From JAWXVE01 sp044425575 (GTDB taxonomy: Bacteria; Bacillota; Clostridia; Lachnospirales; Lachnospiraceae), in NCBI GenBank assembly GCA_044425575.1, contig JAWXVE010000024.1, positions 1 through 29,068 on the forward strand: 29,068 bases of DNA, written 5' to 3'. Below the pieces are notes generated by a model. It made no database searches, was not told the DNA's origin, and saw only the letters and a list, made by a program, of their open reading frames with translations. The translations under genes and the position numbers were made by a program. Positions 15,487 through 24,253 of the stretch are shown in pieces. Within the stretch, counting starts at the first letter, position 1. Each line of letters opens with the position of its first letter.

Positions 15487-15517
15487 TCCTCTCTAACTTA
15501 TTATATGTTAGAGAGGA
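15487..15517 (-). promoter_or_regulatory. Hairpin sequestering the ytaF Shine-Dalgarno
   Basis: On the minus strand TCCTCTCTAAC pairs with GTTAGAGAGGA in a perfect 11-bp stem with a 9-nt AU loop. The 3' arm contains most of the GAGAGGAG ribosome site of the TTG-started gene at 15477. No U-run follows, so an intrinsic terminator is unlikely. The structure is directly visible; regulation of translation is an inference. There is no room for a full yybP-ykoY manganese riboswitch between the genes. Confidence 0.65.
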
Positions 15518-15543
15518 TGGCTTAGTTCCCTGCCAGCAATACT

Positions 15544-15555
15544 TCCTATAGGAAT
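15544..15555. repeat. 12-bp palindrome at the end of the mrp operon
   Basis: TTCCTATAGGAA is a perfect palindrome that includes the TAG stop of the last antiporter-subunit gene (15546-15548). It may be chance or part of a processing or termination region together with the hairpin at 15487-15517. Confidence 0.35.
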
Positions 15556-17450
15556 ATGACATAGATAAAAATAAACGTAAGTCCAATACAAAACATAAAT
15601 AATCCAAATGACAAACTCCGCCCAATTAAAGTGGAAAATTCTAATTGTTGATCCCATATAAATGCACATTTGTGCACGTAGGAAACTCTATTTTTCTTAC
15701 CCTTATGAAAAAGAAAATCATAACATTCCAAGATACCATTTATAATAGTCCCCACCAAAAAAGTAATACTATTCCCTTCGTCTACTTCATATGGTAAAAG
15801 TCTATCTTTATAAAGAGTCTTGCGGAGTAAAATGACAAGACCATCTACTAAGCTATCTGCTATTCTTGCAATCACACCTCCTATAAATGGCAATGCATAA
15901 ATGAGAAGTGGTTTATAGACCAAGTACTCTAAATCCAAATTTTTCGGCCACAATTCTTCATATACAAGAGGTTTTTTCAACGAAAACTTTCGTATTGCCA
16001 CAATGTAAAGAATTATACCCACTGTAACACTAATCATCGCACCCTTTAGATTTGCAAAAGCAAAATAGTGCATGGACTCTTCCAACTCATGAACTTGGAA
16101 AAAAGATAATCCGTAATCAAGGATTGGATCTGTTACCAGAGTCGGAAGCATTCCCAGAACAGGAACGACACAGGCACTTACTAGAAATACAACAGTTGTT
16201 AAAGGATTCATATACACCTTCTTAGCTTGATATTCAGCTTGCAATAAATGATCTTCATTTCGCTCCCAGAAAATGGCAATATATATTTTGGTCATATAAG
16301 CAAATGTGATTCCTCCCGCTAATAGGAAATACCGCTCTGCCACTTGCACTGCTTCCATACCAGTCAGGTGATAACCTTCCAATAGGCTTTCATGTAGTAA
16401 TGTTTTACTTAAGTACCCATTAAAAAGAGGAATACCTGTAATTCCTAGAGCACCTAGTAAAAATCCTAGGTGAAGAAGTTTTTTGCCTCGACCATACCCT
16501 TTCAATTCCTCTAAAGTTCCTTTGTGGGTATGCATCATGAGAATTCCTGCAAACATGAATAGGATTAATTTAAGAAGCGAATGATTCATCATATGTAACA
16601 TAACACCTCTTGCAGCAATGGTATTATGCTCACCTAATAATACATACATAGCAATACCTATGAGAATAAACCCAATTTGCGACATGGATGAGCAGGCTAG
16701 AATACGCTTTATATGCACTGCACATAGAGCAGAAATTGCACCTATCAACATAGTTATGGTACCCAAAGATAATAGCCATATTCCATACGATTCATTATCC
16801 ATGAAAATACAAGAAGTTACAATTAAAATACCAAAAATACCTGTTTTTGTAAGGGCACCTGATAGAAGTGCACTTGCTGGCGCTGGTGCCACAGGATGTG
16901 CTTTGGGCAACCAAATATGTAATGGATACACCCCTGCTTTTGCTGCAAATCCGAACAAAATACATACTCCTGCCACTATGATTTGAGATTGTTTCGTAGA
17001 TTCTTCTATGGCATCTGCTATTTCACTCATATGGAGGGTGTGAATGGCATTCTGCAAGAGCAATAGACCCATAAGCATCACCAATCCACCTATAACAGCA
17101 ACGGTTAAATATGTATTAGCAGCTTGGATAGCATCTTTATTCTCTTCATGAACTACCCAGACATAAGAACTAAAGGACATCATCTCAAAGAACAAAAAGG
17201 TGGTCATTAAATCTGCTGATAAAAAGATGCAAACTGTTGCAAAGTAGGTAATTGCATTAAAAATATAATAACGACAGCTGTGTCGTTTCACTTGGAAATA
17301 TTCCAACGAAAATAGAAAAGTTGCCAACCACATAAAAGAAAAAATCGCCACATAAAGTAACCGAAATCCATCTATGGTAAAGTTCAATCCATATCCGCCA
17401 ATTTCAGGGATATAATATGAAATTAATTCACTCTCGTGTAAATGTTCCAT
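15546..17450 (-). CDS. NuoL/HyfB-like antiporter subunit (fourth, longest)
   Basis: This 634-residue polytopic protein belongs to the proton-translocating NADH-quinone oxidoreductase/antiporter family (NuoL/M/N, MrpA/D, HyfB, MbhH). Key charged residues are present: the TM5 Glu in FFEMM (E89), the TM7 Lys in AAKAGVYPLHIWLPKAHP (K171, H178), and the APAPAS-ALLSG-LTKTG segment. After the 14-helix core, a C-terminal extension of about 200 residues has further membrane segments, as in HyfB/NuoL-type subunits. The ATG at 17450 follows AAAGG with an 8-nt spacer. It is the last subunit gene of the operon, 32 nt after the third antiporter gene. In this complex it would conduct protons or Na+; exact ion use is not visible. 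Confidence 0.85.
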   Translation of the reverse strand: MEHLHESELISYYIPEIGGYGLNFTIDGFRLLYVAIFSFMWLATFLFSLEYFQVKRHSCRYYIFNAITYFATVCIFLSADLMTTFLFFEMMSFSSYVWVVHEENKDAIQAANTYLTVAVIGGLVMLMGLLLLQNAIHTLHMSEIADAIEESTKQSQIIVAGVCILFGFAAKAGVYPLHIWLPKAHPVAPAPASALLSGALTKTGIFGILIVTSCIFMDNESYGIWLLSLGTITMLIGAISALCAVHIKRILACSSMSQIGFILIGIAMYVLLGEHNTIAARGVMLHMMNHSLLKLILFMFAGILMMHTHKGTLEELKGYGRGKKLLHLGFLLGALGITGIPLFNGYLSKTLLHESLLEGYHLTGMEAVQVAERYFLLAGGITFAYMTKIYIAIFWERNEDHLLQAEYQAKKVYMNPLTTVVFLVSACVVPVLGMLPTLVTDPILDYGLSFFQVHELEESMHYFAFANLKGAMISVTVGIILYIVAIRKFSLKKPLVYEELWPKNLDLEYLVYKPLLIYALPFIGGVIARIADSLVDGLVILLRKTLYKDRLLPYEVDEGNSITFLVGTIINGILECYDFLFHKGKKNRVSYVHKCAFIWDQQLEFSTLIGRSLSFGLFMFCIGLTFIFIYVIFL

Positions 17451-17482
17451 AACAAAATCCTTTCCGTTCTTTCACTGGACTT

Positions 17483-18958
17483 TTATTTTAAGCCTAATGC
17501 TACCTGAGTTACATACTCAATGATAAATTGTATATTGACTCCATAGGAAATCATAAGTATCACAAATGCTCCTAAGGGAACTAACATATACCAATTAGGG
17601 TCTTTTGCCCCTTCTACCTCAATCAAATCTCCTTCATTAGGGAAAAAGAATCGTGCCACAATACTCATCATATAAATAGCAGTGAGCAAAGCTGAAATCA
17701 GCAATGCCACAATCCCAAAATACGCAATGATATTTTCACTAGCAACTGCTGCCTTAGCAAGATTCCACTTACTAATAAAAATAGGCAAAAAGGGAACTCC
17801 CATTAAAGCACACGCTGCTACGGTAAACACACCACATACAATGGGCATCTTCTTACCTAGTCCATTTAGTTCATGTACATAAGTCTTGCCTGTTTGATGC
17901 ATGATGCTGCCCGCACAGAAAAATGCAGTAATCTTCACAACTGCATGTGCTAACATGTGAAGCAGCGCACCAGCAAGACCCAAGGGAGTCATAATAACAA
18001 TTCCAAACAAAATATACGATAAATTACTAATTGTGGAATATGCTAGGCGCCTCTTAATATGAGTCTCTTTCAGTGCCATGCTACAACCATAAATAATCGT
18101 TGCAATTACAATGAGTAATACTACTGTCTGTACCCAAGTTTCTTTTAAGAAAGTAGCTCCATAGCAATAATAAGTGATTCTCATAATGGCAAAAGCACCT
18201 GATTTCACAACTGCAACTGCGTGCAAAAGTGCTGTAACAGGTGTGGGTGCCACTCCCGCATCTGGTAACCATGAGTTTACCGGAAGCACGGCTGCTTTTA
18301 CTCCAAACCCTAAAAAAGTAATTAAATATACTAAAAGTAATGAGTTAATAATAGGCTCATCAAATGTAAATCGCTCGAGCACTCCACCATACGTAAAATT
18401 AGCGGTCTGTCCATATGCGATAAAAAACATAACCCCAATAAAAGCAAATGCTGCACCTCCAAGAGAGTAATACAAATACTTTCTACTGGCTAAAATTGCT
18501 TCTCGTTTTAACGTATGCATAATCAAGGGAACTGTAACTAAGGTAAGCACCTCATACCATAAATACATGGTAATTAAGTTGGCAGAAAATGCTATTCCTA
18601 AGGTAACACCATAGGTGGCAGTGTAAAAAGCGAAGAAAATATTCCTATGTTTCTCATGACGCATATACTCAATGGCATACAAAGTAGCAAATGGCCATAA
18701 GGTAGCAACTAATGTAGCAAAAACTGACCCAAGACCATCTATCATAAAAGCAATTGATAAATCTCCCGTAAAATGAATTGCGGTTACTATGGTATCTTTT
18801 TGATAAAATAAAAGATACGCTACTAGAAGGGAATTGATTATAATAACCGCTTCTAAGGCTATTGTTTGGTGGCTGCTCTTCTTAAAGGGAATGGCAAGAG
18901 ACAGACCACCTGCTAGTATTGGAAGTAATATAACAATTAAAATAAGTGATTCATACAT
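17483..18958 (-). CDS. MrpD/NuoL-like antiporter subunit 3
   Basis: This 491-residue polytopic subunit keeps the TM5 Glu (WYEVLTL, E136) and TM7 Lys (GVKAAVLP, K221). It reads PVNSWLPDA where the family normally has P-(L/F)-H-x-W-L, so the conserved His is Asn (N228). The following VAPTPVTALLHAVAVVKSG is NuoL/MrpA-like. It is clearly related to the preceding subunit: same length, and shared KRLAYSTIS and LSYILFGI segments, the GKKMP motif and FISKW. This suggests a local duplication. It lies 15 nt after subunit 2 within the operon. Confidence 0.87.
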   Translation of the reverse strand: MYESLILIVILLPILAGGLSLAIPFKKSSHQTIALEAVIIINSLLVAYLLFYQKDTIVTAIHFTGDLSIAFMIDGLGSVFATLVATLWPFATLYAIEYMRHEKHRNIFFAFYTATYGVTLGIAFSANLITMYLWYEVLTLVTVPLIMHTLKREAILASRKYLYYSLGGAAFAFIGVMFFIAYGQTANFTYGGVLERFTFDEPIINSLLLVYLITFLGFGVKAAVLPVNSWLPDAGVAPTPVTALLHAVAVVKSGAFAIMRITYYCYGATFLKETWVQTVVLLIVIATIIYGCSMALKETHIKRRLAYSTISNLSYILFGIVIMTPLGLAGALLHMLAHAVVKITAFFCAGSIMHQTGKTYVHELNGLGKKMPIVCGVFTVAACALMGVPFLPIFISKWNLAKAAVASENIIAYFGIVALLISALLTAIYMMSIVARFFFPNEGDLIEVEGAKDPNWYMLVPLGAFVILMISYGVNIQFIIEYVTQVALGLK

Positions 18959-18973
18959 ACACCAGACCCCTCT

Positions 18974-20449
18974 CTACATAATCTTATCAATCATACCAAT
19001 GAAATAGGATATCATATGATTTGGAAATATTCCAATAATCAGTGCCAAAACTGTTAAGCAAATAATTGGGATTGTCATACCTATACTATTATGGATTGGT
19101 GTCTCATCCGTGTCCACATAATCCACACCTGGGAAAAATCCCTGAATTGCAATGGGCAATAAATAACCGGCCGTTAATAATGCACTCACTAACAATGCGA
19201 TCACTCCAGCTATGGACCAAATTGCAATTTCAGCTTCCAAGGCACCAATAGCCAAGTACCATTTGCTAATAAATCCACTCGTAGGCGGAATACCAATTAA
19301 TCCCAAAGAAGCAATGGTAAAGCAAATCATGGTAACAGGCATCTTCTTACCAATTCCTCGAAGTTCACTGACTCTTGTCTTCTGGGTCGTATGAATAATG
19401 GCACCTGCAATTAAGAATAAGGTACATTTAATCATAGCATGGGATACTACATGGAGCAAAGAACCCACCATTCCTATAGGTGTTAATAAAGCAATGCCAA
19501 ATAAAATATAAGAAACTTGACTAATAGTAGAATAAGCTAATCGTTTCTTTAATAAGTCCTCCCGATAAGCAAGCAAGGAGCCTAAGACTATTGTAAAAAT
19601 ACTACACCCTAGAAAAACAGTTTGCACCCAAGTTCCTCGAATAAAATCCGGACCCACCAAATAGAAAATCACACGAATAATTCCAAGTACGCCAGTTTTC
19701 ACAATTACTGCTGATAAAACTGCTGAAGCAGGTGCTGGTGCTACTGGATGAGCAGACCACAACCATGCGTGGAAGGGAAACATACCTGCCTTGACGCTAA
19801 ATCCAAGAATCATAAGAAAGGTTACAATGAGTAAAATCTCTTCTTTCCCAGAACTTAAGGATGCAGATATGGAGTTTAGTCCTGCAAATTCCATAGATAT
19901 ATTATATTGGTAAATAAAGTACAAACCAAATAGAACCATATAGGCTCCGCTAAAGGAGTAAAACAAGTACTTAAGAGCTGCCATCTTTGCCCCTCTGGTT
20001 CTACTATGCAATACAAGTGGTGTGGATAAAAGTGTTAAACATTCATAAAATGCGTAAAATGTAACTAGGTTACCTGCATAATGGGTTGCGATTAAAATTC
20101 CATATACAATAAGATAAAAACCAAAAAATTGGCTAGCACGTTCCTCTTCTTTCATATAAACCATACCAAAAAACCCTGCGACAATCCATATAATCGTGAC
20201 CACTATAGAAAATACTTTCCCTAATTCATCTAGCTGAAAGTAAAGTGGAATATCCTTCATAAAATAAAACAACGTAACTTGGCCTGCACCATTCATTATA
20301 TTAAATCCCACTAAGCAAGCCGTACCAAGAATCGCTATGGTTGTATACTGATATAAACTTTGCCCACGAATCCTGTGCTGCATACACAACAATCCAATCC
20401 CGGCTAAAATGGGAAGGAAGATGGGTGTTAATAAAATATAGTCATACAT
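18974..20449 (-). CDS. MrpD/NuoM-like antiporter subunit 2
   Basis: This 491-residue polytopic subunit has the TM5 Glu (FYECLTL, E136), TM7 Lys (SVKAGMFPFHAWL, K220, with H227), and HPVAPAPASAVLS-VIVKTG. The KKRLAYSTIS and GFISKW segments mark the second half of the antiporter core. It is a close paralogue of the next gene. It lies 11 nt after subunit 1, and the ATG at 20449 follows AAAGGAGAAAC. It would form one ion-translocating module of the Mrp/Mbh-like membrane complex. Confidence 0.88.
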   Translation of the reverse strand: MYDYILLTPIFLPILAGIGLLCMQHRIRGQSLYQYTTIAILGTACLVGFNIMNGAGQVTLFYFMKDIPLYFQLDELGKVFSIVVTIIWIVAGFFGMVYMKEEERASQFFGFYLIVYGILIATHYAGNLVTFYAFYECLTLLSTPLVLHSRTRGAKMAALKYLFYSFSGAYMVLFGLYFIYQYNISMEFAGLNSISASLSSGKEEILLIVTFLMILGFSVKAGMFPFHAWLWSAHPVAPAPASAVLSAVIVKTGVLGIIRVIFYLVGPDFIRGTWVQTVFLGCSIFTIVLGSLLAYREDLLKKRLAYSTISQVSYILFGIALLTPIGMVGSLLHVVSHAMIKCTLFLIAGAIIHTTQKTRVSELRGIGKKMPVTMICFTIASLGLIGIPPTSGFISKWYLAIGALEAEIAIWSIAGVIALLVSALLTAGYLLPIAIQGFFPGVDYVDTDETPIHNSIGMTIPIICLTVLALIIGIFPNHMISYFIGMIDKIM

Positions 20450-20460
20450 AAGTTTCTCCT

Positions 20461-21951
20461 TTATGCAAAGTAGTCTAATCCTAAATCAATAATATCCACT
20501 ACTGGTTGTGACAACATTCCAATCATAATATTTAAAATAATTAAAAGCAGTAACCCAAAAGCATATACTTTTTGATCTCGGAATCGAATCTTAATATAAT
20601 CTGTTTGAATAGGTGTGTAAATACGAATTACTGTCTTCATAAAGTAAATTGCGTTTAAGATGGTACTCGTTGCTAATACCATTAAAGTGATTAGCATCTT
20701 TTCCTCTGCGTAAATAGCTGCTTGGGAAAAGAGAAGTTTCGAGATAAATCCACTAAACATAGGAATACCAACCATTGCAAGAGATCCTACGGTAAAGGCA
20801 ATCCCCGCTATTTTATTCCGATAACCTGCACCTGTTAAATCAATAAACTTTCGACTATGACCCGATACATCTGTTAAGCCAATTGCAGATAGAAACAATA
20901 AGGATTTCGTTGCACCATGGGCAATAATATGAAAAATACTTGCAATCATGCCAATTTCAGAACCCAATCCAAATCCCATATAAATATAGCCGATTTGTGC
21001 CACAGAAGAATAAGATACCATACGACGAATATCATTTTCTCGAATAGCGTTAATAGATCCCTGTATGATACCAATTAATCCAAAGATAAAAAAGACATTC
21101 ATAATCCCCGTTTTATTAACGGCCTCAAACCCTATAATACGATAAAATATTTTAATTAGTAAGAATAAATACCCTTTCGATACAAGACTTGATAAGATGG
21201 CGGAAGATGCCACTGTTGAGTAACCATACGCATCAGGAAGCCATGAGTGAAATGGATATAGTGCTGTTTTAATTGCAATACCTGTTGCCATAAAGGAAAT
21301 AGCCACTAAGAGGGGTATTTGATACATGCCCTCACTTAATAAAATCGTCACATTTTCCTGTATATTCGACATTAATAAATGTCCTGTGCAATCGTATAAA
21401 ATACTAATACCTAACAAAAATAAGCCGGAACCTAGCAAGCTCATAATCATATAACGCATAGCCGCCTCAAAAGTTCTACCGTTTTGGCGAATCATAATGA
21501 GCCCACATGCTGATATGGTATTAATCTCTACAAATACATAAGCGGTAAATAAATCGTTAGTATAAACAAGTGCCAAGAGGGAACTCATTAATAAATTGAC
21601 CAAGATATAATATAAATTCTGCTTACTAACTACTACTTCACGTTCCATGTAAGCATTACCAGACACGAGAGAAAGTACCATAATAGTAGCAAATACCATT
21701 GCCATAAGTGCTTCTAAACTAGAAACACGTAGCTCATTTCCAAATGGTGCCTCAAATTGACCCATAGTATACGTAAAAACTTCTCCGCTTTGTACGCAAT
21801 ACACCAACAATGCCAGAGACATAATTAACACAAGTCCCATAACACTATAACATAGGATTTTAGCAATTTTTCTAGGTAGTGCAGAGCTTACCACTCCTGC
21901 TACCATACACATTACAATTGTAAAGAATGGAAAGCTATGTATATAGGACAT
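20461..21951 (-). CDS. mrpD: MrpD/NuoN-like antiporter subunit 1
   Basis: This 496-residue polytopic protein occupies the mrpD/mbhH position directly after mrpC. It contains TM5 Glu (VFVEINT, E142), TM7 Lys and His (AIKTALYPFHSWLPDAY, K228 and H235), and a second-half core with RRMVSYSSVAQIGY and FHIIAHGATKSLLF. The ATG immediately follows the mrpC stop (TAGATG), with a G-rich ribosome site inside mrpC, so translation is coupled. The other two 491-residue subunits are more like each other than like this one. Confidence 0.9.
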   Translation of the reverse strand: MSYIHSFPFFTIVMCMVAGVVSSALPRKIAKILCYSVMGLVLIMSLALLVYCVQSGEVFTYTMGQFEAPFGNELRVSSLEALMAMVFATIMVLSLVSGNAYMEREVVVSKQNLYYILVNLLMSSLLALVYTNDLFTAYVFVEINTISACGLIMIRQNGRTFEAAMRYMIMSLLGSGLFLLGISILYDCTGHLLMSNIQENVTILLSEGMYQIPLLVAISFMATGIAIKTALYPFHSWLPDAYGYSTVASSAILSSLVSKGYLFLLIKIFYRIIGFEAVNKTGIMNVFFIFGLIGIIQGSINAIRENDIRRMVSYSSVAQIGYIYMGFGLGSEIGMIASIFHIIAHGATKSLLFLSAIGLTDVSGHSRKFIDLTGAGYRNKIAGIAFTVGSLAMVGIPMFSGFISKLLFSQAAIYAEEKMLITLMVLATSTILNAIYFMKTVIRIYTPIQTDYIKIRFRDQKVYAFGLLLLIILNIMIGMLSQPVVDIIDLGLDYFA

Positions 21952-22326
21952 CTACTCTCCCCCCTTTTTCATTAGCATGGATATTTCATCTAAATCTAAT
22001 GTATGATATCGCACATACATTCGAATGGTGATACCTAACATAAGAGCAGTAACAGATACACCTACTACAATCCCTGTAAGAACTAAACCACTTGGTACTG
22101 GGTTCACATATACTTGAGTCTCCGACGCACCTTCCATAATAATAGGGGGAATACCTCCTGTCACATATCCCTTAAGTGCTAGAAACAAATAGATTGCAGT
22201 ATCCATAATATTTAATCCAATAATCTTCTTAATTAAGTTTTTCTGTAATAATAGATTTGAGAACCCAATTACAAACAATAGCATGGCCGCCACTTCTGCA
22301 TAATTGATTAACAGATATTCTCCCAA
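21952..22326 (-). CDS. mrpC: MrpC/MbhG subunit (NuoK-like)
   Basis: This 124-residue subunit has three membrane helices and the NuoK/MrpC pattern: an N-terminal INYAEVAAMLLFVIG helix, a conserved LLLQKNLIKKIIGLNIMDTA stretch, and a third helix after NPVPSGLVLTGIVVG. It links the antiporter subunits to the small subunits. An upstream in-frame ATG (22365) would overlap the previous gene by 38 nt. AAGGAGG 8 nt before a TTG at 22324-22326, and the usual family length, make TTG the better start. The previous stop ends 1 nt upstream. Confidence 0.9.
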   Translation of the reverse strand: MGEYLLINYAEVAAMLLFVIGFSNLLLQKNLIKKIIGLNIMDTAIYLFLALKGYVTGGIPPIIMEGASETQVYVNPVPSGLVLTGIVVGVSVTALMLGITIRMYVRYHTLDLDEISMLMKKGGE

Positions 22327-22327
22327 A

Positions 22328-23290
22328 TTATAATCCTCCTTTTCGAAAGAGTGCAAAAAAAGCATACATGGTACATGCCACTTCTAGACCCACTAAAATA
22401 TTAATAGGCAAAATAATTCCAGCACTTAAAATACTTCCCGGATTACCTAATGGTATATTTAATGAAATATTATTAGCTCCTGTATAGAAATATACACTCA
22501 TAATAATTGCGTACAAAACTAATGCTGTCACCTTAATTACCTTGTAATGTTTTTCTCCAAAAAATTGTTGCGTTCTTGTAAATCCATAAGCACTTGCGAA
22601 TAAAATTAATCCAGCACCTATAATGGCACCACCTGCAAATCCTCCGCCTGGAGAAAGGTGTCCATTTAAGATAATATAAAATCCAAACATAAATGCCATT
22701 GGAGCAAGAATAAATGCATTGACTTGTAGTATTCTATCATTCTGCGGTTCAAATCGCTGTGCATATTCTTCTACAAATTTCACATTCTTATGATCATTCA
22801 CCATGAGAAGAATCATAACGCAAATAGTGGAAATGTACAAAACATGGGTTTCGCCAAATGTATCAAATCCACGATATTGAGTAATCATGGCAGTAACTGC
22901 ATTGGTAGCACCTGTATCTTCTATGGTCTGTTCCGCATAACGTGTGGCAACTTCATTGTGGTTGGGATTAGAGGCATCCCCTACTGGTGGCAAAAAGGAT
23001 ACAGTAATAACAAGTACCACAAATAAGGTAATGCAAAAGACCACACACATCACTTTATAAAATTTGGATAACCTCTGCACCAATTGATTGTGGTCTAAAT
23101 CGTACATCTTCTCTCGCATAACTTGGCGTTCTTGCTTATGTGCTTCCACCACTTCATTGGGTACTGTTCGATCCTTTTGTGGTTTCATTTCCACGCAATC
23201 TAAATAGGGATCCTTTTCTCCTGTTAGCCATGTAAAGAATCGATAACTTTTTGTTTTCTTATATTCACTAGAATCACGTAATTTACTCAT
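22328..23290 (-). CDS. mrpB: MbhE-MrpB fusion subunit (MbhE/MbhF-like)
   Basis: This 320-residue protein has three parts. The first is a charged cytoplasmic N-terminus of about 75 residues with no recognised domain. The second (about 78-165) has TM-SFLPPVGD and EDTGATNAVTAMITQYRGFDTFGE-TVL-like sequence, matching the C-terminal end of MrpA, which is a separate MbhE gene in Mbh operons. The third is a MrpB domain (about 185-320) with GHLSPGGGFAGGAI (210-223). An in-frame ATG at 23317 overlaps the previous gene more. AAGAGGG before the ATG at 23290 supports this start, with an 8-nt overlap (ATGAGTAA). Confidence 0.85.
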   Translation of the reverse strand: MSKLRDSSEYKKTKSYRFFTWLTGEKDPYLDCVEMKPQKDRTVPNEVVEAHKQERQVMREKMYDLDHNQLVQRLSKFYKVMCVVFCITLFVVLVITVSFLPPVGDASNPNHNEVATRYAEQTIEDTGATNAVTAMITQYRGFDTFGETHVLYISTICVMILLMVNDHKNVKFVEEYAQRFEPQNDRILQVNAFILAPMAFMFGFYIILNGHLSPGGGFAGGAIIGAGLILFASAYGFTRTQQFFGEKHYKVIKVTALVLYAIIMSVYFYTGANNISLNIPLGNPGSILSAGIILPINILVGLEVACTMYAFFALFRKGGL

Positions 23291-23537
23291 CTCTCTTACC
23301 CTCTTGAATAGCATCAATTCTCTTTAATGTTACAAAAAATAGTAAGGTTGTAAGACCAGCCCCTACTGCGGCTTCGGTAATGGCTAAATCCGGCGCTTCT
23401 AGCAGCACCCACAAAACCGACATAACAAGACTATAAGACATATATATAATAACAGAATTTAATAAATTCTTAGAAAAACTAACTGATATAGCACATACAA
23501 TCAAAAATAAAAGTAAGAGTATGGTTAAAGTCTGCAT
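23283..23537 (-). CDS. DUF4040 subunit (MbhD-like)
   Basis: This 84-residue protein has three membrane helices and the conserved APDLAITEAAVGAGLTTLLFF motif of DUF4040 (without stating more). In classical Mrp this domain is the C-terminal part of MrpA; here it is free-standing, as MbhD is in membrane-bound hydrogenases. The conserved Glu in ITEAA is thought to lie on the ion path between modules. It starts 1 nt after the mrpG stop and overlaps the following gene by 8 nt. Confidence 0.88.
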   Translation of the reverse strand: MQTLTILLLLFLIVCAISVSFSKNLLNSVIIYMSYSLVMSVLWVLLEAPDLAITEAAVGAGLTTLLFFVTLKRIDAIQEGKRDE

Positions 23538-23538
23538 C

Positions 23539-23898
23539 TTATTCCTCCTTTTTTTCCCGATGTATCAGCCTTGCTTCTAGCTCCATATATTGATCTTCAT
23601 TTTTAGATGTCTCCATCTCCAACCGTGCAATTAAGTGGGAGGATACGGGTGACGAAAACCATAAAAAGATGACCACTAGGAATAATTTGAGACTAGTTAA
23701 GGTGAATCCATTTAAAATGATCAATCCATAAATAGAAATGGAAATTCCTAAGGTATCTCCAATAGCAGCAGCATGCATACGGTTTAATACATACTTCATA
23801 CGAAACACACCATAAAACTCTAAGATTAAGATAATTAAACCAATTAAAACTAATAAAATGCCAAGAAGTGGCTGTATCCATTCCAAGTTCATATTCAT
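23539..23898 (-). CDS. mrpG: MrpG/MbhC subunit
   Basis: This 119-residue small membrane subunit has three helices and the MrpG motifs FYGVFRMKYVLNRMHAAAIG and FLWFSSPVSSHLIAR. A charged C-terminal tail follows. The ATG at 23898 lies 1 nt after the mrpF stop, with GAGGAG inside the end of mrpF. It is a structural subunit of the Mrp/Mbh small-subunit module (E-F-G). Confidence 0.92.
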   Translation of the reverse strand: MNMNLEWIQPLLGILLVLIGLIILILEFYGVFRMKYVLNRMHAAAIGDTLGISISIYGLIILNGFTLTSLKLFLVVIFLWFSSPVSSHLIARLEMETSKNEDQYMELEARLIHREKKEE

Positions 23899-23899
23899 A

Positions 23900-24226
23900 C
23901 TACATCTCCTCCCCCACTTTCTTGCGTTCCGATGACTTTCCTTTTAATTGTCCTTCAATGTAGGAACCTAGATATACCTTACCTAGTATAATAGTTGCCA
24001 GAAAACTAATCATGGCATATACAATGCAAATATCAATTAAATAATTTTCCTGAAACAAGTAGGATAAAATGGCAATCATAATAATAACAACTGTACCGAT
24101 CATATTAACCGCTACTAATCGGTCTGCTAATGTGGGACCCTTTACCGCACGCACCAAATAAAAACATAACATTAATGCGTCTAGAATCATAATCACAATT
24201 AAAATCGTTTCCACTATCTGCTCCAT
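23900..24226 (-). CDS. mrpF: MrpF/MbhB subunit
   Basis: This 108-residue protein has three helices with the MrpF signature RAVKGPTLADRLVAVNMIGT and a later YLIDICIVYAMISFLATI. The basic C-terminal tail is cytoplasmic. AGAAAGG with a 10-nt spacer precedes the ATG. It lies 27 nt after mrpE. Confidence 0.93.
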   Translation of the reverse strand: MEQIVETILIVIMILDALMLCFYLVRAVKGPTLADRLVAVNMIGTVVIIMIAILSYLFQENYLIDICIVYAMISFLATIILGKVYLGSYIEGQLKGKSSERKKVGEEM

Positions 24227-24253
24227 CTATTTCATCCCTTTCTCATTCCAAAT

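Noticed and set aside
15481..15545. A manganese (yybP-ykoY) riboswitch upstream of the MntP/YtaF-like gene
   Set aside because: The gap is only 68 nt and holds one simple hairpin; the known riboswitch is longer and more complex.
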